64,000 bases of DNA from Trichoplusia ni. Its lineage: Eukaryota > Arthropoda > Insecta > Lepidoptera > Noctuidae. The translations under genes were made by a program, and so were the position numbers. Shown here piece after piece: positions 47,905 to 58,756 of the stretch. Each line of letters begins with the position of its first letter. Within the stretch, counting starts at the first letter, position 1. The stretch is taken from assembly GCF_003590095.1 (NCBI RefSeq), contig NC_039483.1:7254001-7318000 (forward strand), in the 5' to 3' direction. Under the pieces are notes generated by a model. The model did no database searches. It saw only the letters and a list, made by a program, of their open reading frames with translations, and was not told where the DNA came from.

Positions 47905-47950
47905 AATGTGTCTTACCTGAAAAAAAAAACAGAAATTATTAGTAAATTGA
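47905..47950 (-). promoter_or_regulatory. Candidate recursive (ratchet) splice site
   Basis: On the minus strand the order is TTACTAATAAT (branch-point-like), a run of ten T, CAG, then directly GTAAGA. The acceptor base is 47917 and the donor base 47916. No exon lies between them, and the sequence after the donor has no open coding exon with a second donor. In Drosophila such zero-length exons split very long introns of neural genes. It would imply that the minus-strand gene, probably Caskin, starts to the right of 47930. Confidence 0.5.
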
Positions 47951-48392
47951 TGACGTCATTTTTAATTTACATAAATACTAAAATTTAATAAAAATCGAGA
48001 AAAGATGCTGCTTAGTAACAGTTTACAAATCCGTAATAACTTTTACGCTATTTTTTCATGGATCAAATTAAGTAGCCGAGTCATAACATATTAAATTAAA
48101 TAATACTGTCTGTTTGTAACTAATAATAATCACAATACCTCGTAAAGTCGTGGGCATAACAAATGTCTACCGTACACAATAACTAAACGCAATTAAAAAA
48201 CACGGACGACTCGTGCATCTACATACGTGATTCTTCGGGAGGTCTGGTCGTGACCAGGCACCGGGTCAAGTAGCTCTATTAAATGATAATGGTTTACTGT
48301 TCAACAAGCAATAAGTACCACCACCACTTCAGGTATAAGGCTGTAGAAGTTTCGGAAGCGAGATGGGCTATTTTTTTTTTAATAATCGAACT

Positions 48393-48574
48393 TGGCGCTT
48401 AGGAATTTAATCCTTGTGTCGTGGGTCGTAAGATCGTTTCTTAAACATTCAAATCCCATGCATAAGGACACCCTGACTGAGGGAAGCAAGACAGCAGTCA
48501 GTCAATCAGACTTCTGAGACAAGCATTAGTGGATCACAAAACTGCTTGTCCTACGCGGGGATCGAAGCCACCGC
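48393..48574 (-). repeat. tRNA-derived SINE, truncated
   Basis: On the minus strand, 'ttcgatccccgcgtaggaca' (B box and following text), 'gatccactaatgcttgt' and the tail 'cacaaggattaaattcctaa' match the 37612 family. The head with the A box is missing, and the middle carries an unrelated stretch. Confidence 0.75.
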
Positions 48575-48599
48575 ATATATTTTTTGAACTTATCAGCGA

Positions 48600-51500
48600 G
48601 ATTTATCTTTGGACAGTTGCGAACTGTGATTAAAACAGGACATTGCTTCTTTAGTTAAAGTACTCAGTTTCAAGACTAGCTTGAAAAGGAAGCCTGCTCT
48701 CAAGTGTAAATAATTCCTAACGTTATGTTAAATTAGAATAAGATTTTATTACGTTTATATTTTATGTCCAAGCCTTGCTATACGTCAACGTGTCGTTCCC
48801 AACAACCCGCTCAGTCGGTACAACTTGTGCACCGCAGTACAAGTATTTGTCTCTCAGTTAGCCGCTAATTCTACGCTTGTCTGCACACGTTTTAAAGCGT
48901 GCCGTGTTAAAATGACAGTTTCAATAACCCGTTTACAACATTAAATATGTTTTTTATTAATTTATCACTGCTTTTAAAGCCTCGTTTACACGGGAGAATT
49001 GATTTAGTTGATGAATACAAATTTATTTGAACAGTCGATCGAAACGTGTATTTTAAAAAGCATGTCACTCAGAATCTATTTAATAGCGTTCGTCACGGTA
49101 AAAGCATGTATTTGTACCCAAATTTATTACTTAAATGAGTGAAACCGGTCCTATTTAGTTGATAAAATAATAAAACAAAATAAACAAGTGTTTTGAAGGT
49201 GATTGTCAAGTGATAGGTTAGGAATTTTGGCGCCAAACGTAGAGAAAGTTGTCTCGACCCTGAGGCAGAATAGATCGGTGTCAATGCACGAGACGTATTT
49301 TAAAAAGTTTTGATATATGATGGTAGTTTGCAGTTTAAGCCGCTTTTTATAGTAGTTATAAATGAATCATGTTCACGATACAGTCAATCACTCCTAGTTG
49401 ATCTATGTACCTACCTCGGTATATAGGTACGTATTTTACACGCTCAATATGGGTAATTTTGTCAAGAACATGAATTAAGTCATTTGAATTAAAATTGGCT
49501 TAAAGTCCGTATACAATTTCATGTTTTTACTGGTTAGTCATTTAATTTATATCTGTACCTATGTTTTCGACTATCGAAATATCTGCGTGAATATTTACCT
49601 CCAATCTAAACAGCTTACCTGTTTCCAAGTAACAATAAGGTACTATATCATCGAAATATTTGAGTAGCCACACCTGTGGCCAACCAATCGAAAACACCAT
49701 CAATCAAATTATAAATTTACATAAATACATGTTCCAGCAATATTTTAAAATTGATTGCCAAAACGCCGTTAATCGGAAGTTGTAAAACGATTCGGTTTAA
49801 ACGTGACCACATTAAAAAAGTTAATAAATTCTAATTAAACCATCATTAGCGTTGTTTTTAATCCTATTCGGGTTGTTCTTTGATGTTCTATTTGTAGCGA
49901 GTTCGTTTACCTATGCGATGACAGATTACATGGATTGTCTTTGAACGTGAATTTATGTCTTACGTGAATAAGTTATGTTACACAGACATGAAGGAAAAAA
50001 CATCTCATAGCCGTTGATTGATCAAACAGATGACAGAGAAACACTTCATAAAAGAAGACCAAATAAATTCCACGTAATAATTTTAATCAACGCTTAAATC
50101 AAACATTTCGATGACCGCTCAAGCACCTTTCAAACGCTATTAATTATTCATATTACATTGTATTATTGTAACATAGTGTACTCAACACGAGAGCGCGTAA
50201 CTGACAGGCAAAACAACTGATAAACGATTCAGAAAAACAAACAACAGCGCAGACGAGTAACAAAACCTTAAACACTTCAGAATTTAATCGCAAAGACGAT
50301 TACGGTCGAGGGCCATCTAACTTATAAGTTATAACAAACATTAACTGGTCGTTCCACCCTAAATAAATTCAACTTGTATCAAAATGCAAATGCGAGTAAC
50401 ATAGCGATTTGTCCGTGGCAGATTATAATCTGAGATGAATGTATCATTGTGTGCATTCGGCCATGTTGCGGATAAATAGTGCCAATTGCTGCGGCAAATT
50501 GTGGCGATTTGTTCACGGAAACATAGATTTCTGACAGTTGAGAACGTATTCTCAAATTAAATTTTGAATTTGTCACGAAGAAATCGTTGTTCGAATCTGA
50601 AATGCATTTAAAATTAAATTAGCCACATATGCGTGAAAAGCCAAAAGAAAATACATTCCTTTTGTTCTTTTTTGATAAAATAAGTTTGTTAATTTTCATG
50701 ACATTGGCTATGAGGCTTATTATATTTAATTATTTCTTTATTTTTAATAAAGGGTTCCAGTCGCTCGCTAAAACCAATATAATAAAATTTATTAACACGC
50801 TCGAAGTTTACATTAAAGATGCACCAATATGCCATTGTACAAGTATAGAGATGGCATTAAGATAACAGAATGAGGGTTTTTACTGGCACAGTTTGATGGT
50901 TCGTCTGCACACTGGCGCCAACTGAACAAGCTCCGAAGTGTTAACGTAACCTCCTTGTTGATACATTGATTAATATTCACACAGCATATGTAAGGTAAGT
51001 GTGTGTTTAGATTTATATGTTACTATTTTTGTAGTTCGCTTGTAGTACAACTAGATGGCGTTGTTCAGTGACACCCAAGTACTAGATCGAATTGTAAAAT
51101 AAATTAATGTCTTTTGGCTGAGCATTGTATGGTTTTAGGTACATCTACGATTCTGAGTTCTAAAAACATTAGCGGTATGTATGATAATTTATTATTTACC
51201 ATATTTAATACATAAGTAGTGGAGTTGAATTCGTCGTGGCCATTCGCTAGGATTATTTAAATATTTATGACTCTTGAGCACGGTAGTGGAAATAATTGAA
51301 TGAACACGATTTATAAACAAAGCTTAAAGTCCTGTTAGCGTTGACAATTGATTAGTAGACATTTGTTTAGCGAGGGAATGTCATGGAAATCATGGAATAT
51401 GCTTCATCTTAGCTTACAATTGGTAGACGTGCAGTAACGATTTAATTTGATAATTTTAAGTTGGTTATACCTAAAGGAGAGTTTCTTTGCCATTGGGTGT

Positions 51501-54500
51501 ATGATGTGCCATGCACTTTGCAGGTATTGTGTGTCGTTTTATTCCACGTCATAAGCATCTCCTCAATTACTATTATTTCTCTAAATTGAGTTACCAGTAG
51601 TACATCGTTGCTCTTTTTGTTACGACTTTTTACATTTTTAAAGCAAAACTTCTTAATATCGCGTCACGTTTCTGTACCATAGATAGTTTATAAACAAATC
51701 TTGACATTGACTTGACGTGACAGTTACAAGCACTCTTTTTTTCTGATGTTCAGAAACGTGTATTTTTAGTATCAATAAAAGTAGTTTTATTTTAAGTCTC
51801 TAATCCTGGAACTTTATAACTAACTCCTCATACAAATCTACTCCTTAAACATTTGTCTGTACCTCGTAATGCCTTAGAATAGTGTCGCGGTAAACCCCAG
51901 GAGTTATGTCGGCGTCTTGTTTCACCGCGGAACATTGGTACTACCGGTACTACTGATAGCCGTGATGCAGCTACTGGTGAATAACTGCTTTATTTTAATG
52001 TTTCGTTAAGTTTTAGCGGTACTTGTTTGGTGTTTCAATTAAGATTTTTAATATTACTCTGCTTAAAGGCAATTGATGTATGATAGTTATAAAATGACGT
52101 AACATAATTAAATTTAATTTCGTTATAGATTGATGCGAAATATTCTTCCTACAATAGAGTTTGAAGTTGATTTAAATAAAACCATAATATACAGTCAAAT
52201 GTTTGTTGGCAACTCACCAATAATCAAAAATTACTTCATGAGGATTTTTGCTTTTGGCAAATAAATTGAAAGGAATAACGAAAAAAGTATAGAACAGGAT
52301 TATTAACAATGTTATTTTCAGATAATTGTGTTGACCTTAGTTTTCTAGCAACAGCGCTTGAAGAGAAACGATGTGCTCAGATGATGTCAGCACGAAACTG
52401 GTTACTGTTGCCTGTTGTGACTCACGAGAATGCAATTTTTGAAAAAGGATCAAATCGGAAATCGTTGTCGTACGATGCAAAGATCACGTCATAGTTACTA
52501 AGAAACTGATTTAAGGCTGTATTTGATGTTTCCTTATAAAAAAAAAACTCCGTTATTATTTGAATCGTTTTACCTTTTCCCACCTCTCTTCCTATAATAC
52601 TCCCAAAAATTCAATGTGATCTTTAAAGAACTTGTAATAATTATTCGCATAGTTGTATTAGTGAAGCTACACTGCTACCGTCCAAAAAATAAATGAAAGT
52701 CAAAGTAAGAATCTATCATATCAGAATGTAAAGGGGAATCCATTAAATCAAGTGGAAGATGTCTAATACAAGTTAAATAAGCAACGGACGATAAATATTG
52801 CAACACAGATCTCGATATGTTTCTTAATCAATCAGTCGGGAACTACCGAGAGTTTATTTACTATATTATTTATTTATGATATCAAATGATGCATGGTCGT
52901 TGGTACACATTAGTGTGATAGAAATTTGTAGCCTGAATCGGATTCAGATGTTAAATTGTTTTAAAGCGACCATAAAGAAATGTGTAATTGATAATTGATT
53001 AAGGAAATTGATCTTCGTTTATGACTGCTGATAATTATCTCGTTTTATGTTTGAGATTACTGTTATGTTGTTCTTTCCGAACGATAACGATAATCTTTAT
53101 GCCAACTGGATTCGTAGAGAAAAATGAGATATGGAATTGAACTGAATAAAACTTGTTGTTAAGTAACATACAGGATAGAAAAGAGAAAAGTGAAAAATTT
53201 GAATTACACCACTAAATTTCCCCGATGCATAACTTGAGAAAAATGAAACGAAACGAAGTTAGAACGCTAAAACCCTTGTACCTCGGCAACTGTACGCTAA
53301 ACTCTCCGGTATTGTTACGAACATAACATACAAAACAAATACCAGTGGGTCACAGATTTTTTGCCGCGGTGCATCCACCCGGCATCGGCACACAACAGCT
53401 ACATGCCCCGCAAATGGGTCGCCAGATTTATGTTTAAAACATATTCTGCGTGCGAACAACAAAAGTATCGTGGTTACTACATAAGTATAGGGATTAGTGT
53501 TCTGTTCGCTAGATGGCACACAGCAGGGGTCAAAAAGCTATCTGACAATCGTAAAACCGGATCGTCGTTTGTATCCCAACAAAGCATGGCCCGAGATGCA
53601 GTTTTGCATTACGAAAACAGTATGCATCCAGCCGCGGTCTTCTGGGGCCTAAAACGTAGCACGAACAAGATTGTTCCATTTAAACTTTATTCCCAGAAGT
53701 GTGGTGCGATTTAAATTGCGATAGTCTTTAAGTGGTGTTCGCAGACAGGTAGGTACCACGTCCTAGCCCTCACTATTTTAGCTGCGTAAGTTACACGCGC
53801 CCGGAATACTTGTAAAGTTTCTTTTGCTCAGATAAGCGGTGTTATGTTACTTAAGGACTACAACATAAGGGTTACAGTGGCATTTTAGTTTTATGTTGGA
53901 TTGCCAGCTCAGTGCCTCGGTGTCTAACATATATTTTTCCTGTATCCGACATTTACGACGTTCGGGAGAAAATTCGTAGGTCACGCACATATATTTTCAT
54001 ATTTTGCGAAACAACAAGTCATGATCTGCCTTGTTGGTGAACACAAAAACGGATTGATATTGTTGGCATGTGGAATCAAATTCCGTAGCTATAATAACAA
54101 GTCTGTGTTTTCGGTGTTCTGAATTACGAAACACGAATGTGGGACGAAATGTTTAGGTAAGTGTATTGATTTTATGTCAAGCATCGACTTCAGTTAAGGA
54201 ATTTTAGGATACATAATAGCAGTGAAGACTTTTGTCTTATGTCACGTAATACGAGGTTTCATGTTGTATCTAACGTTATTGTTAATTCTCGATGTAAGAA
54301 TAAAATATATTTTTCCCTATTAGCCAGGAACATTTTAAGGTTCCCGATGGCGAATGTTAGCCGCATTGTGCCGCGGTATTGGTCGATGTTAACAAATGTT
54401 ATCGGCTGGCTGCGCCGTTGACATGGCCGTTATTAATGATACCACTATCTACACCGGTAATATCGAGACAATATTCGGTACATGCGGTATTATTGTTTTT

Positions 54501-54890
54501 GTTGACAGTTTCGGGAGGCTGGGTGGTCTAGATAACGTGACGAGGATGTTAAACATTCTTGAAACCACTTCTCGGTCCATTGAAGATTGAATTTAAACAA
54601 CTTATAAACTATACATACCGCGTCCGATTGTTATTGAAACATAAAACTCTGAAACGATAACAAAAAGATGCGCCCGCGAGTTTCCTACACAAGATTCAAT
54701 TAAAGAATAAGACTTCAATACCACCACAAGAAATCATGTGCAAAAAGGGACTTTCTTTCACGGCGTAGATTGAATACCATCGTCCGTTTATGTGGTCCGA
54801 CCATAAAACGTGTCACGTGATTGCTATCGGCATTCCTCTCCCTATCTGAGGGTATTTACGGCGAAATTTTATCACACAACAATCCGGTAT
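48600..54890. other. Non-coding, no gene recognised
   Basis: AT-rich DNA with scattered short open frames. CTCF-like words lie at 51051 and 53507. A frame of 117 codons at 53361-53714 on plus has no ATG at its start and matches no known family. A strong isolated donor on minus (CAG then GTAAGC, near 49619) has no supported exon. Confidence 0.45.
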
Positions 54891-54929
54891 GAAAGAGGGA
54901 CAGGTTCCCGCGGACGTGGGACGAGCTGC

Positions 54930-55000
54930 CTGGACTCGACGCCGCTTATATAAGCATCGGTATTAAGTGTTCGACGTGGAAATTTAAATTGGTGTCGCCG
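54930..55000. promoter_or_regulatory. TATA-like palindrome in a CG-rich island
   Basis: GCTTATATAAGC at 54944-54955 is a perfect palindrome containing TATATAA, set in CG-rich text (54905-54945). It could direct a TATA-type start on either strand. No coding exon is seen nearby. Confidence 0.3.
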
Positions 55001-55527
55001 ACTCAAGGGCAGTTGTTTATGCGGAGCGTGGGTGATGGCTCAGATTCGCTTTTTTATCCTCACAGTTCAGGACTTTAGAAATTCAAATACACAACTTATT
55101 GGATTATTTACGCTCAAATTCTAGTGAATAATCTAAATGCAACTTACTTTTATGTGTCCGGTAAGGACCAGGCTTCGGTAAAGTGCTAGATTAAACTGAT
55201 TAACTACTTCCTGAGCTACTGATGTCTGTCTTATAGATCGCGTTAATGTTTATACATGTGGAATCTGATTAACTTGTCGTCGAATGGCTACCTAGGTTTC
55301 ACGGTAATGCCTTCAATAAGCCCCAATAAATGTCTTATAAGCAATTACTGTCAATAGTGTTACAAAATTACCATTTATTTGCACCTTAAGGTGTTAATTT
55401 AGTTATTGAACACTTATTTATAGAACTAGTCTTGTAACAACAGGTTTGTAATGTGTCGAGGAAATAACTATGTCACCAAAGCAAACATACGACGGTAACT
55501 GTATTAATTTTGATAAATTGTCGTATA

Positions 55528-55640
55528 GGCGCCATATTGCAATATGGCGGTGTTGCGCAGACCGCACTGCGCACGTTGCTTGTTAGCGCTCTCGGCCGCT
55601 CGCGCGCATTTTTACCAAGATGGCGAGGGCGTATTGGCGC
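55528..55640. promoter_or_regulatory. CpG-rich island with GCCAT/ATGGC palindrome
   Basis: CGCCATATTGCAATATGGCG at 55530-55549 is a perfect 20-bp palindrome with a GCCAT core on each arm, the Pleiohomeotic/YY1 core. CpG-dense text follows, with another AAGATGGCG at 55618. This resembles a housekeeping or Polycomb-related promoter and could be the 5' end of the minus-strand gene, but no splice donor or start is proven. Confidence 0.35.
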
Positions 55641-57219
55641 CAGCCCACTCGATACCGATATACGTATGATTTATGATACGTGCATCCGTTTTAATTTAAA
55701 TTACTATCTGGTTAGGTAGTTATCCTTTTTAAAACAGTGACTAGTTATGTTTTAGCAACATTAATCCGGCGCTCTTATGACTCTTTGACACCATTAAAGA
55801 TTTTGCCGTTATTTGGAAACTTCATTTTTATGCCTTCGACGTTAGTGATTGTATGTTTCTCAATTATTAGCTAAATTTACCTACTCATCGTATTAAAATC
55901 AATCGTCAGAGGTAAGAATCTATTTCAGGTATTATTAAAAACAAATTATGTCTACACCGCGCTGACTGACCATTGCGCTATTTGAATTACGTTATGATCT
56001 GTTCTTTAGTACCGCTGTATATCAAGGTACAAGCTTTTATTAGAAAACAAAAGTTAGTTGCATACAAAAAGGATTTATGTCACCGTTTATTACAGTTTAT
56101 ATCACCAAAACACCTGGACACTACCGAACATTTTCTCTGTCCTAAATAGCTAACTAATTTACCAATTTAAATTAACTATTCGTAGTTCGATTAGTGTAAT
56201 TCAACTGAAGACTAAACAGAGTTTTGGTTTCCTAAGAACAGTGTTAATAAGTCGTTTCTAACAGAATTACGTAGAACTCGTAAATGTGTCCTCAGGATAA
56301 CGATATTGCGAGCTGTTAGCTGTAAGGTTATGTAGGGGATCTAAAACACATCTCACGAATCTAATAAAGAGCCTGAGTTTAGAGTAAAGCTGTTTATTAT
56401 GGACCTGTACCTACATAAAACACTATCTGTATAGTAAAGATCTTTATTATCCAAGTTTCATAAAAAGTGAGCTACCCTCTTTACGAGTGGTGGGGGGCAC
56501 ATAAAACGCGTGTGCATAAGTGATTTATCGTCAGTTGTGTCGCGGCCGCCGTGGGCGTTATATCTCTTCTGATAAAGTAGTTCTAGCGATCTAAGTTCCG
56601 ACTTGCAGTTCAATCTCGAGTTAGCATCTTTCAATCTAATGGGTTTTCGTTACAATGATTTATGGTTTGTTTATTCACATGTACAGTGAAGAGAAAGCTG
56701 AGATTTACTATTCGAAATGACAATCCTATTTTAGTGTATTTGTATTCGTTAAATGAATATGTTTGTTTGGATATGATTTACGATGATGTTTATTGTGACA
56801 GTTTTATTGTGGAAACGCATTGACCGATGTGACATACATTAATTTTCTGCTTTTGCACCTGTTCGTTAGCACTGTGGGATAATGCTAACGTATATCGATA
56901 ATTCATGTTTATTTATATTGAAAACTGATTTCTATCTTTATACAACATAAATCTATTTTCCATCAGATATTTCATTATATTATATTATGATGCAATAAAA
57001 AATGTCATTTACCATTTCAAACTATAAATAAATCCGAAATAAATATAAATCTAAATTAATTAAAAACTTTAAAAGAAGGAAGAATATCCTTTTGAGTTTG
57101 AGAGAAAGCTAGTCCAATTGGATTCAAACACAAATAATCGTTAAGTTGGTATTGAGTTGGTATACTTGTCCCCCAAGACGTGATATTTCCTCCAGTAATG
57201 ACTGCCTCCACAAAATCAA

Positions 57220-57350
57220 AATCAAAAGTTTTTATTTCAAGCAGGCCGTTTTCCAGGCACTTTCAAAACGTTAAGGTGATGGTTCTAGTTGCGCGGTTCC
57301 AAAGTGTCACTCTAATGGAGAAGAACCGGCAAGAAACTTGATTCTCTCTT
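57220..57350 (-). repeat. Non-LTR retrotransposon 3' fragment
   Basis: 'aaaatcaaaatcaaaag', 'tttatttcaagcaggcc', 'ggcactttcaaaacg' and 'ggagaagaaccggcaagaaa' form a very common lepidopteran LINE-tail pattern. The A-rich simple end lies on the plus-strand left side, so the element is read on minus. No reverse transcriptase frame remains. Confidence 0.6.
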
Positions 57351-57746
57351 GAGAAACTCCAGATTATGTTATATCCGTACTGGGGTTAAACATGTATCTA
57401 AAACACCAGTAACTAGCAATTATACCTTATTGGTTGACGTTAATCAGATAAACGTGTGTTTTCAATGTAGTTTGAGAAATAAGTAATGTAAAAAGTTCTA
57501 TTCAGTATGCAAATGGATTCATTATTGGCACCTATGTGAGCTTAGATTAAGATTTATATGTTAATGTCCATTGGTGAAGAAATACATGTTTTTTTTTGTT
57601 TCGATGGTTTCATAGCGGAATTAAGTAAATGATAAAAGTTCTTGAATAATTATCTCAGGTTATTCTATATTATTAGGTATAATAAAGCTAGCTAAAAGTA
57701 TGGAATAATGATTGACGGAACATTTGAACGCACTTCTGAGCTCTGA

Positions 57747-58756
57747 CTAACACCCCATAATTTCCAAACCACATAATTCTTTACAATGTGCTAAAGAAAG
57801 ACAAAGATACACGCTCAATAGTAAATAAACAATAATTAGCAGTAGCACTTCAGTAAAAACTTTAAACAACGTAAAATGAACTCTATGGGTAAATAATGAA
57901 GGCGATATTAAAGTGGCGATGTACAATTTGTAAAATATCAAAACTTGGCCGAGTAAATAGCCGGAAATTACCAGTTTACGCTTATTTGACAGATTTTTAC
58001 TGAAACTGCCGTTTACAAAGTGGATAATGATATTACTCACGGAGTTGTTAAGAGGAAATGAATATACAGTTTTTGTGATAACATAAAACATGTGAATAGA
58101 AGTGTGATGGATGTCAAAGTTGATGGTTTTGATTGTAAAGTTTGGTTGAAAAAAATTCAACAAAATCGGTTCATCCAGTCCGAAGATCGGAAACATAAAG
58201 ACAAATTGATGTCTTCTTCTCCTTTAAAAGTCGTTTGAAGTAAAAAGAAGTAATTACATAGTTAGGTGCAACATGAAAAAAAGATGTTTCAGTAGGTAAG
58301 GGAAAATATGGTCTCAAAAACTAAACAAAAGAAGAAAGCAATGAATTATAAAGTAGAAAATGAAACAATTAACACTTCACAAGTAAACTAAAAGCATCAA
58401 CTAAACCAATCAATTTAACTCCGAAGTCCGAACACACAAGAAACATAATTAAACATAATTGAATCGTTCAGCCACTGCGGTGACGTGATAATGTGCAATA
58501 GCACTAATAAAACTATACCGAGCCAGCTTAAGGCTATAATTATAGCACCGAGCTTATTGTAAATCGTCATAATGATAGAAATCGGCGGCTGAAACTCTAC
58601 AGAGCAAAGTAATTGAACAGGAGGGACCAACACTTTAAGTAAAAGAGTAACAATCATGGAAGCGAGAAGCCACTCTACGTTGTATCGCGCTGTCTTGCTC
58701 GCACACAACTGCAGTCTAACTTTAAGATACCTTGGTAGGCTGCTAGCTCGGTTTTA
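57747..58756 (-). pseudogene. Two membrane-protein-like frames, possible receptor gene remnant
   Basis: On minus, one frame runs from the stop at 58754 to 58415, with two hydrophobic stretches (WLLASMIVTLLLKVL; LGAIIIALSWLGIVLLVLLH). A second runs 58196-57747 (149 aa) and ends in a strong hydrophobic segment (VLLLIIVYLLLSVYLCLSLA). About 220 bases separate them, in which another frame stays open for some 20 codons past the first stop. Multi-pass hydrophobic character and size would fit a fragmentary insect chemoreceptor, but I see no diagnostic motif. It could be two exons, a frameshifted pseudogene, or chance. No function is claimed. Confidence 0.25.

Noticed and set aside
49600..49640. Second ratchet-like site (CAG then GTAAGC on minus)
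   Set aside because: The stretch before CAG (ACTTGGAAACAG) is not a polypyrimidine tract, so it is at best a lone donor.
53361..53714. Plus-strand frame of 117 codons
   Set aside because: It does not begin with ATG, has no recognised domain, and has no splice or promoter context. Kept only as a note.
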